Below, piece by piece: positions 1-5,773 of a stretch of DNA of 12,456 nucleotides. The DNA is from Haloarcula sp. (lineage in GTDB: Archaea > Halobacteriota > Halobacteria > Halobacteriales > Haloarculaceae): NCBI GenBank assembly GCA_028275075.1, contig JAQCNK010000076.1, positions 1-12,456 on the forward strand, given 5' to 3'. The notes below the pieces were generated by a model, which was given only the letters and a program-made list of their open reading frames with translations, had not been told where the DNA came from and did not search any database. Within the stretch, counting starts at the first letter, position 1. Every line of letters begins with the position of its first letter. A program made the position numbers and the translations under genes.

Positions 1-374
1 GTCAGCCCAGCCGTCTCGATAGCGGGATATCGCTCGCCAAGCGAAGCGGGCGTGAGCGCTGCTACGTCGAGCCCGAGCGCTTGCATTTCGGCGGCTTGTT
101 CCCGGACCGCTCTCGCATCGCGCTCCCCACGGGCGACCCAGACGTACGGTCGCGGTGTAAGCAGCCCCCACTCGCGGTATCGTTCCAGCGCGCGAGTGGC
201 GACGGCGGCGTCTGTCGGGTCGGCAAAGGCGTCGTAACAGATGCCCGCCGCGCGGGATGTCGCACCGCTTCCGAGGCTGTCGCGCTCGTACAGCGTGACG
301 GCGGTTCCGCTCTCGGCCAGGTCACAAGCGACGGTGAGTCCGACCACGCCGCCGCCGATAACGGCCACCCGCAT
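1..374 (-). CDS. FAD-dependent oxidoreductase (DAO-like), N-terminal part
   Basis: Only the first 124 residues are present; the gene runs off the left edge. The protein opens with a Rossmann FAD/NAD-binding fold: MRVAVIGGGVVGL carries the GxGxxG-type glycines at residues 7-12, and the acidic residue closing the second strand is E30 (in VTLYER). GATSRAAGI at 37-45 matches the second FAD-contact segment of D-amino-acid oxidase/glycine oxidase-like (DAO) proteins. A flavin-dependent oxidation of an amine or hydroxy acid is therefore likely, but the substrate part lies outside the window. A TAG stop lies directly before the ATG in frame, so no earlier start exists. The gene starts 44 nt after the NUDIX stop with no clear TATA box or Shine-Dalgarno, so it is probably cotranscribed with it. 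The fold call is firm; the exact enzyme is unknown. Confidence 0.82.
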   Translation of the reverse strand, partial: MRVAVIGGGVVGLTVACDLAESGTAVTLYERDSLGSGATSRAAGICYDAFADPTDAAVATRALERYREWGLLTPRPYVWVARGERDARAVREQAAEMQALGLDVAALTPASLGERYPAIETAGL

Positions 375-418
375 CTACGGAGAGGTCACAGCCGCGCTCC
401 GGATCGTCCATCGGCCCA

Positions 419-1039
419 TCACTGTCCCTCGTCCCGGACCTGCTCGGGCAGGTCGTCGTCTGGCTCGGCGTACCGATCCGGTTCCGGCGGTAGCTCCCAG
501 CCTGTCGCCAGTTCCAGCAACTGGACCAGCATCTGTGCGGTCGCCCCCCAGACGGTGTAGCCGTCGACGTAGAAGAAATGTAGCCGAACCTCGCCGTAGT
601 GGGGATGGTTGCGGTGTTCGGATTCGTAATTGTGGGGATCGGTCAGGGCCGCGACCGGGAGCGCCACTATTTCGGCGACCTCGTCGTCGCTGGGGTGATA
701 CTCGCGGTCGGGGATGCGCCCGACGAAAGGGCGCACCGAATAGTCGGTTACTGTTCGGATATCGTCGAGCCGGCCGACCACGTGGACGGCTTCGGGGTTT
801 AGACCGATTTCCTCGTCCGCTTCCCGCAGCGCCGTTGCCAGTAGATCCGCGTCCTCCGGTTCGCGGCCGCCGCCCGGGAACGCCATCTGTCCGGGATGAT
901 CGCTCAGGTGATCGGCCCGCTTGATAAAGAGGACCGACTCGCCGGCGCCGCGGGTGACGACCGGTACGACGATAGCGGCCTCCCGCTCTTCGCCCGTGAT
1001 CGTCACGGGCTCGTGGGCACCCACCTGGTCGAAGTCCAT
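419..1039 (-). CDS. NUDIX hydrolase, CoA pyrophosphatase-like
   Basis: A 206-aa NUDIX protein. The Nudix box covers residues 57-80 and ends in READEEIGL (72-80), the metal-binding REUXEEXGU part. The upstream glutamate position of the generic box is changed, as in the CoA pyrophosphatase (NudL/Nudt7) subfamily. Just before it, residues 37-57 contain LFIKR, HPGQMAFPGG and spacing that fit the CoA-family signature. Known members cleave CoA or acyl-CoA into phosphopantetheine and 3',5'-ADP with Mg or Mn; the exact substrate here is inferred. Earlier in-frame starts exist (ATG at 1087, GTG at 1099), but they lie inside the upstream gene. The ATG at 1039 has the TATA-like AATTAAGA 24-31 nt upstream, which fits a leaderless message. 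The oxidoreductase gene follows 44 nt downstream. No N-terminal signal is visible, so it is probably cytoplasmic. Confidence 0.9.
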   Translation of the reverse strand: MDFDQVGAHEPVTITGEEREAAIVVPVVTRGAGESVLFIKRADHLSDHPGQMAFPGGGREPEDADLLATALREADEEIGLNPEAVHVVGRLDDIRTVTDYSVRPFVGRIPDREYHPSDDEVAEIVALPVAALTDPHNYESEHRNHPHYGEVRLHFFYVDGYTVWGATAQMLVQLLELATGWELPPEPDRYAEPDDDLPEQVRDEGQ

Positions 1040-1062
1040 ACCATTACCGACGGGTGCGCCGC

Positions 1063-1070
1063 TCTTAATT
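1063..1070 (-). promoter_or_regulatory. TATA-like box for the NUDIX gene
   Basis: AATTAAGA on the minus strand is centred about 28 nt before the ATG at 1039. It overlaps the TAA stop of the upstream gene. This spacing is that of haloarchaeal leaderless promoters, so the NUDIX gene may have its own transcript besides read-through. Confidence 0.5.
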
Positions 1071-1544
1071 CGCGTGGGTGGCCTCATCGAGGAGTGCACG
1101 CGCCGATGCCAGCGCTACTGGACCCCACGCTTCGAGGTCGTAGCTCACGTCGAGCAGCTCCGCTATCCGGTCGTCGTCGCCTGCCCGGACCGCCTCGGCG
1201 GCGTCCTCGCGGAACCGCTGTTTGGCCGCCGTGGCCACCGTCTCGCGACCGAGCTCGCGGCTGGGCAGGTCGAGGATATGCGGGAGGTCTTCGGCTCCCT
1301 CGGGGATATCGGGAAACGCCGCGGGGCCAACCAGTATAAGCGGTGTGTCAGCGGCGTCGTGATCGCTCACGACCACTAGCTGATAGCTCGAAATCGCCCT
1401 TTCGATGGCCGCCTCGACCGCTTCGGTATCCATGTCACCGCCTCGCTTGAACGCGAGTTCCCCGCAGGCCTGTACAAGTTCCCGGCGGGTAACCGGCCCG
1501 ACGATGTCGACGACCCCGGCGAGTTCGTCCGGTGGCAACTCCAT
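1065..1544 (-). CDS. Conserved haloarchaeal protein of unknown function (possibly DUF7109)
   Basis: A 159-aa acidic soluble protein with no signal peptide or membrane segment. The N-terminal part (about residues 1-60: MELPPDELAGVVDIVGPVTR and following) looks mainly helical and could be a small helix-turn-helix-like module (VTRRELVQACGELAFKRG). A hydrophobic strand, YQLVVVSD, comes next. The C-terminal third is alanine- and acid-rich and helical. From memory it resembles an uncharacterised haloarchaeal family (DUF7109), but I cannot confirm that by search. The ATG at 1544 was chosen; the longer version would begin at a TTG (1550). It heads the minus-strand unit with the NUDIX and FAD oxidoreductase genes and is divergent to the zinc-finger gene. 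I do not assign a function. Confidence 0.75.
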   Translation of the reverse strand: MELPPDELAGVVDIVGPVTRRELVQACGELAFKRGGDMDTEAVEAAIERAISSYQLVVVSDHDAADTPLILVGPAAFPDIPEGAEDLPHILDLPSRELGRETVATAAKQRFREDAAEAVRAGDDDRIAELLDVSYDLEAWGPVALASARALLDEATHAN

Positions 1545-1571
1545 ACCCAAACGCGTGTTGCCAGCGGCTTC

Positions 1572-1596
1572 ATACTGCCGGCTATACGTTCGTAAA
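1572..1596 (+). repeat. Diverged copy of the 25-nt motif of the 4271 element
   Basis: This stretch begins ATACTGCCGGCTATAC and ends GTTCGTAAA. It matches 4271-4295 at 21 of 25 positions without gaps. It lies in the divergent gap between the 159-aa gene and the zinc-finger gene, 28-52 nt upstream of the former's ATG, so it could overlap that promoter. Unlike the 4271 copy it has no inverted partner nearby. Confidence 0.5.
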
Positions 1597-1629
1597 CAAA
1601 TTGGGAGGGAGTTCCGGAATGCCGCGGCC

Positions 1630-1636
1630 TTTTTAA
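1630..1636 (+). promoter_or_regulatory. TATA box for the zinc-finger gene
   Basis: TTTTTAA is centred 27 nt before the ATG at 1660. No Shine-Dalgarno lies before that ATG, so a leaderless transcript starting at or near the ATG is expected. The box decides the start in favour of 1660 over the upstream in-frame start at 1405. Confidence 0.65.
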
Positions 1637-1659
1637 CTGCAGCTATCGCACATCCACAT

Positions 1660-1830
1660 ATGGACTCGGTCAGAAAGGCACTCCGGAGTGGAGACGTCGA
1701 GAAAGACGCCTACGGACGCCTCTCGTGTAGCGCCTGCGAGGAGGAACTGGCGACGGACAACGACCCAGACGAAATCGGAAAACAGCGGGTCTGTCCAGAG
1801 TGTGGCAGCAGCTGGACAGAACTGAATTAA
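1660..1830 (+). CDS. HVO_0758-type small zinc-finger protein
   Basis: A 56-aa acidic protein with two CxxC knuckles: CSAC at residues 23-26 and CPEC at 45-48. Together they should bind one zinc ion. Between them is the acidic linker ATDNDPDEIG. The N-terminus MDSVRKALRSGDVEKD and the overall layout match, from memory, the haloarchaeal family named after HVO_0758 of Haloferax volcanii. Small two-CxxC proteins of this kind are common in haloarchaea and some affect swarming or biofilm formation, but no function can be read from this sequence. The start is set by a TATA box 27 nt upstream. An in-frame extension back to 1405 would run antisense through the divergent gene and is not credible. It is the only plus-strand gene in the window and converges on the aldo/keto reductase gene. 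Confidence 0.88.
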   Translation: MDSVRKALRSGDVEKDAYGRLSCSACEEELATDNDPDEIGKQRVCPECGSSWTELN

Positions 1831-1880
1831 ACGTGTCCGGTCAGCACGGTTCGACCCGAGTCATCCAAGCGGCCTGTCGT

Positions 1881-1890
1881 CCTCTTTTCC
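1881..1890 (+). terminator. Possible T-tract terminator of the zinc-finger gene
   Basis: CCTCTTTTCC lies 51 nt after the zinc-finger stop, in the 68-nt convergent gap. Short T-tracts serve as archaeal terminators; there is no hairpin here, so the call is weak. Confidence 0.25.
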
Positions 1891-1898
1891 AACCTGTA

Positions 1899-2984
1899 TC
1901 ACTCGAAGACAGCGTCGAAAGCATCGGCCCCGAGCGGTTCGTACCGACCCGTGTCGACGTTCTCGCTGGCGTGTTCGACCGAGCCGGTGCCCACCAGTGA
2001 GCAGGTCACTCCCGGCGCGCTGCGCGCAAAGTTGAGTGCTCGCTGGGCCCGTGTCGCTCCTTCTACCTTCGCTTCGACGCTGTCGGGTATCTCCGCCGCG
2101 AGACGACCCTGCATAATCGAGGCGCTGGTGAACACATCGAGTCCAGCCTCGTGAGCGAACCACAGTGCCGACTGTTGGCCCTCGGGGCCTTGGTGGGCTT
2201 CGACGGTGAACGCGTCGGCCATGAACACATTGAACGGCAGCTGGATCGCCCGGAAATGCGTCGCAGTATTTCCTGCTGCTTTCGCCGCCGCACGAGCCCG
2301 TTCGACGACGGCCGGGAGCGAGAGGTACTTTTCGTGACCGGTTGGCACGCGGAACGCCTCCCACGTCGCAACGCCGTAGTGGTTTATATCGCCAGCGGCG
2401 GCCCGCTCTTCCAGCCGCTTGAAGGAGGCTTCGAGCTGGTCGTAGACCGCTTCCCGGCTGTTCTCAGCCAGTTGTGTCTCCGGGTTGTGGACGTAGTACA
2501 GGTCGATTGTCTCGATGTCGAGATTATCCAGCGACCGGTCAAGCTGCTCGTCGAGAAAGTCCGGTGAGATGCAGTGTTGTCCCCCCACGAGGTCATCACG
2601 GTCGATGATCCCCGTGTCGATATACTCGCGCTTGACGAACGCACCCGGATCAGCCGGCCGGCGCCCGTCGAACGGGACGAATCCACCCTTGGTCGCGATG
2701 ACAGCCTCAGATCGGTCGATGTCGGCGGCGGAGAGTGCCCTGCCGACCACTCTCTCGGATCGCTGGTGTCGGTAGTTGATCGCCGTGTCGATCACGTTCA
2801 CTCCCGACGCAAGTGCCGTCCGGACGGCCTCATAGTAGGCGTCGTCACGCTCGTCGGTCGGGTCGCCGAGATACGTTCCGACGCCAATGCTAGAGGCGAC
2901 GCCGTCGCCGAACCGTCGGAAAAACGTACGAGCAAAGTCGTCGTGGGCGTCCCGGTACGCCCAGGTCCCCTCACGTGTTGCCAT
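1899..2984 (-). CDS. Aldo/keto reductase
   Basis: A 361-aa NAD(P)H-dependent oxidoreductase of the AKR superfamily (TIM barrel). The catalytic tetrad can be read: D66 and Y71 in VIDTAINYR, K99 in IATKGGF, and H166 in DLYYVHNPE. IGVGTYLGDP near residues 33-42 is the first barrel strand. A late CSLVGTGSVEHASEN segment corresponds to the phosphate-binding end of AKRs. At 361 aa it is longer than the usual 280-340. Much of the extra length is a segment of about 35 residues between K99 and the strand carrying H166. The substrate is unknown; AKRs reduce aldehydes, ketones or sugars. It is probably cytoplasmic. The gene appears to be its own unit: a TATA-like CTTTTA sits 24-29 nt before the ATG in a 42-nt gap after the DHH gene. 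Confidence 0.93.
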   Translation of the reverse strand: MATREGTWAYRDAHDDFARTFFRRFGDGVASSIGVGTYLGDPTDERDDAYYEAVRTALASGVNVIDTAINYRHQRSERVVGRALSAADIDRSEAVIATKGGFVPFDGRRPADPGAFVKREYIDTGIIDRDDLVGGQHCISPDFLDEQLDRSLDNLDIETIDLYYVHNPETQLAENSREAVYDQLEASFKRLEERAAAGDINHYGVATWEAFRVPTGHEKYLSLPAVVERARAAAKAAGNTATHFRAIQLPFNVFMADAFTVEAHQGPEGQQSALWFAHEAGLDVFTSASIMQGRLAAEIPDSVEAKVEGATRAQRALNFARSAPGVTCSLVGTGSVEHASENVDTGRYEPLGADAFDAVFE

Positions 2985-3007
2985 ACCGTGTGTTGACTCC
3001 GGGCGAG

Positions 3008-3013
3008 TAAAAG
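3008..3013 (-). promoter_or_regulatory. TATA-like box for the aldo/keto reductase gene
   Basis: CTTTTA on the minus strand is centred about 26 nt before the ATG at 2984. It lies 14 nt past the TAA of the DHH gene, so the same T-run could also help end that transcript. Confidence 0.5.
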
Positions 3014-3026
3014 CGGCGAGGTCTCC

Positions 3027-4226
3027 TTATCGCTCGCCAGCCATCGCCTCGAACACCCGCTCTTGGAGGTCCCGCTTGGAGAGGCCGTCGCTCGGGCCGA
3101 TGCCGTCCATATATTCGACCGATATCTTCCCGCCGCCCATGCGAGCGTGGCCGCCGCCCTCGGCCATCGGGATGTCGTCGACGACGGCCTCGATAACGCG
3201 GCCGATGTGGACACGGTCGTCGCGCGACCGGCCGGCGATGCGGATGGTGCCCTCTTTCTCCCCGATGATGACCACAGCTGAGATGCCCTCTAGGGTCTCC
3301 AGTTCGTCGGCCGCCTGCGGAATCGCGTCCGTGTTCGACACCTCTCCGACATCGCTGAAGCCGTATGGGGCCCTGACCTCGCGGTCGGTGATGGCTCTCG
3401 CCGTCACTTCCAGTACCTCCGCGTCGACCTGCGGGTTGGCGATGCGGTTCAAGAGGTCGCTATCGATGCCCCCGTAAAGATAGCCCGCTGCGGTGAAATC
3501 CGCTTTGGAGCAGCCGTTCGTCAGCGACCGCGTGTCCGACTGGATACCGTAGATGAGCCCCGTCGCGACGTGACTCGGTATCGCCTCGACCGGGACGTCG
3601 TCCGTGTTGACACCGCCGTCGGTCAGCGCCACGTCGACCTCGAAGAAGTCCCACTCAAGCGACTGAAAGTAGTCGGCAAAGATGGTCGCACACGCACCCA
3701 TGTCCGTTCGCACGTCGGTGAAATCGGTGCCGGTGCCACCGCCTGGATGGTGGTCGATGACCGCAGTCGGCGTTATCTCTTCGGCCCCGGCGAAGCCACG
3801 GGGTTCGTTATGATCGACGAGTACGACCGATTCCGTCGTGATGTCGTCAACGGTCTCGATATGATCGAACTCCAAATCCAGCACCGTCTCGAACGCTCTG
3901 TTTTCTGGACGGCGAATTTCACCTGGATAGCACAGTTCCGTCTCTGTCCCAGCGGCGGTCGCGAGTTGGTCGACCGCAAGCGCCGACGACATCGCGTCCG
4001 GGTCCGGGTTAGGATGCATCAGCACCGTCACGGTGTCGTAGCCAGAGAGCAGCGACTGGAGCCGACTGACTGTCGACCGTGTCAGATAGCGATAGAGCGA
4101 GACACCGCCACCGGCCAGCAGTAGCAAGCCGATGACGACACCGGTGACCAACACCGGATTCTCGGTGGCGTAGCCCAGAACCCGCTTCGCCATCCCGACT
4201 GGGCCCCCTGTGGCCACCAGGTACAT
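3027..4226 (-). CDS. Membrane-anchored DHH/DHHA1 phosphoesterase
   Basis: A 399-aa protein. Residues 25-45 form one hydrophobic transmembrane segment after a short N-terminus, followed by RYLTR. The DHH domain has all its metal ligands: HPNPDPDAMSSA (71-82), VDHN (137-140) and IDHHPGGG (157-164). The C-terminal DHHA1 domain carries the substrate-binding GGGHARMGGGK (357-367). Family members use two Mn ions to cut short RNA, pAp or cyclic dinucleotides. A membrane anchor plus DHH-DHHA1 recalls GdpP, but the PAS and GGDEF parts are absent, so a c-di-AMP or nanoRNA phosphodiesterase role is an inference. The ATG at 4226 was chosen over a TTG at 4235 because a TATA-like box lies 26 nt upstream. 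A later ATG at 4193 would still keep the membrane segment. Confidence 0.92.
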   Translation of the reverse strand: MYLVATGGPVGMAKRVLGYATENPVLVTGVVIGLLLLAGGGVSLYRYLTRSTVSRLQSLLSGYDTVTVLMHPNPDPDAMSSALAVDQLATAAGTETELCYPGEIRRPENRAFETVLDLEFDHIETVDDITTESVVLVDHNEPRGFAGAEEITPTAVIDHHPGGGTGTDFTDVRTDMGACATIFADYFQSLEWDFFEVDVALTDGGVNTDDVPVEAIPSHVATGLIYGIQSDTRSLTNGCSKADFTAAGYLYGGIDSDLLNRIANPQVDAEVLEVTARAITDREVRAPYGFSDVGEVSNTDAIPQAADELETLEGISAVVIIGEKEGTIRIAGRSRDDRVHIGRVIEAVVDDIPMAEGGGHARMGGGKISVEYMDGIGPSDGLSKRDLQERVFEAMAGER

Positions 4227-4248
4227 GTCCAACAACTGGCCCGGGAAA

Positions 4249-4257
4249 GAATAAGAA
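4249..4257 (-). promoter_or_regulatory. TATA-like box for the DHH gene
   Basis: TTCTTATTC on the minus strand is centred about 26-27 nt before the ATG at 4226. It supports a leaderless start there and lies only about 11 nt from the fold-back element. Confidence 0.5.
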
Positions 4258-4267
4258 GGTTCCCCTG

Positions 4268-4350
4268 CTCATACTGGTGGCTGTAAGTTCGTAAAGTTCG
4301 CCACCCCGAGGTGGCGAATTACTTCAGTTTGTTACAGCCACCAGTATCAG
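4268..4350. repeat. Nested inverted repeat (fold-back, MITE-like or structured-RNA element)
   Basis: Outer arms 4271-4286 (ATACTGGTGGCTGTAA) and 4332-4347 are perfect 16-bp inverted copies. With one mismatch they extend to 4268-4350. An inner stem, TTCGCCACC at 4297-4305 and GGTGGCGAA at 4310-4318, closes on the four-base loop CCGA. Unpaired linkers of about 10 and 13 bases separate the two stems. The right arm overlaps the TGA stop of the SDR gene, so its transcript would end in a long hairpin. No open reading frame or transposase lies inside, and no clear target-site duplication is seen. It could be a tiny non-autonomous mobile element, a transcript-end hairpin or a DNA site; the sequence does not decide. 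Confidence 0.8.
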
Positions 4351-5234
4351 TCTGAAACGTACGACTCCACCGCTGCACGGTACCCCGCTCTAAACGTCGG
4401 ATAGGCGAACTCATAGCCCAGTTCTCGCAGCCGGTCGTTCGAACAGCGTTTGCTCGTCTGAACGCGGCGCTTGGCCGTGGCCGACAGTTCAGGGTCGTCC
4501 AGACGCTCTTCGGTGGTCTGTTTTGGCGGCAACTCGACGCCGCAGGCCTCGGCGAGCCAGTCGGCGAAGGCCCATTTCTCGACCGGCTCGTCGTCCACCA
4601 CGAGGACGACCTCGTGGCGGTGGTCACCCTCCAGCAGGAAGCGGACCGAGCCGGCGGCGTCCGTCCGATGGACCATATTGAGATAGCCCTCGGTCACCGG
4701 CCCATCGATATACCGGGGTAGCCGGTAACGGTCGGGTCCGTAGAGGCCGGCATAGCGTGCTACTGTCCCGTGACCGCCGTATTCGGTGGGCCGCTCGCGG
4801 GCAACCCGCTCGGCCTCGGCGAGCACTTTGGTCTTCTCTGTCTGGGGCGAAAGCGGTGTCTCTTCGTCGACCCACGCGCCGCCGTGGTCGCCGTAGACAC
4901 CGGTACTGGACGTGTACACCAGGCGCTCAGGGGCATCATCGCGCGACCAGAAATGGTCGATAGCCGTCTTCAGTCCCTCGACGTACACCTCGCGAGCGAC
5001 ATCGGCGCCCCGACCCCCGGAGCTGGCCGCGAAGACGACCCAGTCGGCGTCGGGCACCGCCGCGAGCGAGTCGTCGTCGGTCACGTCGGCTCGGACTCCC
5101 TCGAAGCCAGCCTGCTCGATGGCGTCCAGTCCGGCATCGGAGCGGCGAACACCGACGACTTCGTGGCCAGCTCGGAGCTGTCGGCCCAGCTCCAGCCCGA
5201 CGTAGCCACAGCCCAGAATTGCGACCCGGCTCAT
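4347..5234 (-). CDS. Atypical SDR / NAD(P)-dependent epimerase-like protein (YeeZ-like)
   Basis: A 295-aa protein with an N-terminal Rossmann fold: SRVAILGCGYVGLELGRQL has the GxGxxG-type motif at residues 8-13. The extended-SDR strand LVYTSSTGVYGD (105-116) is present, and VDEETPLSP follows as in nucleotide-sugar epimerases. The usual catalytic YxxxK is not found: at the expected place the sequence reads TEKTK (132-136). It therefore fits atypical SDRs such as E. coli YeeZ, whose reactions are unknown. It may bind NAD(P) without classic SDR chemistry. VARYAGLYGPDRYRLPRYI (158-176) matches the substrate-side segment of epimerases. The ATG overlaps the stop of the DUF5791-like gene by four bases (ATGA), so the two are one operon with coupled translation. 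The stop codon overlaps the fold-back element. Confidence 0.87.
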   Translation of the reverse strand: MSRVAILGCGYVGLELGRQLRAGHEVVGVRRSDAGLDAIEQAGFEGVRADVTDDDSLAAVPDADWVVFAASSGGRGADVAREVYVEGLKTAIDHFWSRDDAPERLVYTSSTGVYGDHGGAWVDEETPLSPQTEKTKVLAEAERVARERPTEYGGHGTVARYAGLYGPDRYRLPRYIDGPVTEGYLNMVHRTDAAGSVRFLLEGDHRHEVVLVVDDEPVEKWAFADWLAEACGVELPPKQTTEERLDDPELSATAKRRVQTSKRCSNDRLRELGYEFAYPTFRAGYRAAVESYVSD

Positions 5235-5659
5235 CGTTTTTCACTCTCGATGTGACTGTGCAAGAGCGCGTACTCTTCGAGTGTCATCGGATGACGTCCC
5301 TCTATTTTCTGTTGGATCTCCTTGGGTTCGAGTTGACTATTGATCCCTGAGGCCAGCGACTCGACGTCCATCACGGCCGTCGTCATCCCCATCAAGAGGA
5401 TATCTTGGGCTTCGGCCCGTAGCGCGTCGGCGTCGGGCCGATCCGGATCTGTCGCGAGGACGGCCACCGCGTCTTCGACCGACAGCGGTCCCACATCACC
5501 GTTCGCTACCGCGTCGACGGTGGTGCGATCCAACCCCGTCGACTCCGCGACGCTGTCGGCGCCGACGGACGCGACCGTCTCGGTGAGTACTGAGCCGTAC
5601 GCCTCTAGCAGCGCCGCTGGGGACTGCTCGCCGGCATCCGGAAATTCGGTTCTGAGCAT
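5231..5659 (-). CDS. DUF5791-like conserved haloarchaeal protein
   Basis: A 142-aa acidic soluble protein with no signal or membrane segment. Residues 33-68 (GADSVAESTGLDRTTVDAVANG and following) look like a small helix-turn-helix-like unit that ends in a helix, VEDAVAVLA. A second conserved-looking block is LLMGMTTAVMDVESLASG (89-106). The C-terminus, PKEIQQKIEGRHPMTLEEYA, is predicted helical. From memory this matches the haloarchaeal family DUF5791, which has no known function; I cannot confirm by search. DNA binding is possible from the fold guess only. A CTATAA box 27 nt upstream of the ATG points to a leaderless transcript. It is the first gene of a two-gene operon with the SDR-like gene (four-base ATGA overlap). 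Confidence 0.8.
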   Translation of the reverse strand: MLRTEFPDAGEQSPAALLEAYGSVLTETVASVGADSVAESTGLDRTTVDAVANGDVGPLSVEDAVAVLATDPDRPDADALRAEAQDILLMGMTTAVMDVESLASGINSQLEPKEIQQKIEGRHPMTLEEYALLHSHIESEKR

Positions 5660-5683
5660 GGCTGTGGCTACGGGACGGGAGTG

Positions 5684-5689
5684 TTATAG
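5684..5689 (-). promoter_or_regulatory. TATA box for the DUF5791-SDR operon
   Basis: CTATAA on the minus strand is centred about 27 nt before the ATG at 5659, the usual spacing for leaderless haloarchaeal transcripts. Confidence 0.6.
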
Positions 5690-5706
5690 CAATTGGCTTC
5701 GCCGCT

Positions 5707-5721
5707 GATACTATTGGTATC
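5707..5721. promoter_or_regulatory. 15-bp imperfect palindrome upstream of the DUF5791 promoter
   Basis: GATACTATTGGTATC has perfect 5-bp outer arms (GATAC/GTATC) plus one inner A-T pair. It lies about 20 bp upstream of the TATA box of the DUF5791-SDR operon and just past the end of the large membrane-protein gene. It could be an operator, or with the adjacent TTTT (minus strand, 5722-5725) a transcript-end signal. Both readings are inference. Confidence 0.35.
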
Positions 5722-5728
5722 AAAAGGG
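5722..5728 (-). terminator. Possible T-tract terminator of the secretion cluster
   Basis: CCCTTTT on the minus strand lies about 46 nt past the TAA of the last cluster gene, directly before the 15-bp palindrome. Short T-runs can end archaeal transcripts; this one is short, so the call is weak. Confidence 0.25.
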
Positions 5729-5773
5729 CCGCCCACCCAGGTCAGTGGCTATCGACCCACAGGCGTACCCTGG

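Noticed and set aside
241..924. 227-aa plus-strand open frame
   Set aside because: It is antisense to the NUDIX gene, which has clear motifs; the translation is Arg/Pro-rich low complexity without any recognisable fold.
1405..1659. 85-residue N-terminal extension of the zinc-finger gene
   Set aside because: It runs antisense through the 159-aa gene and has no likeness to the family; the TATA box at 1630 supports a start at 1660.
4268..4350. Factor-independent (hairpin plus T-tract) terminator
   Set aside because: The stems are strong, but no T-run follows on either strand, and archaea do not generally use this signal; listed instead as a repeat.
4268..4350. CRISPR repeat or tRNA-like structure
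   Set aside because: There is only one unit, without repeat-spacer periodicity, and the fold is a nested hairpin rather than a cloverleaf.
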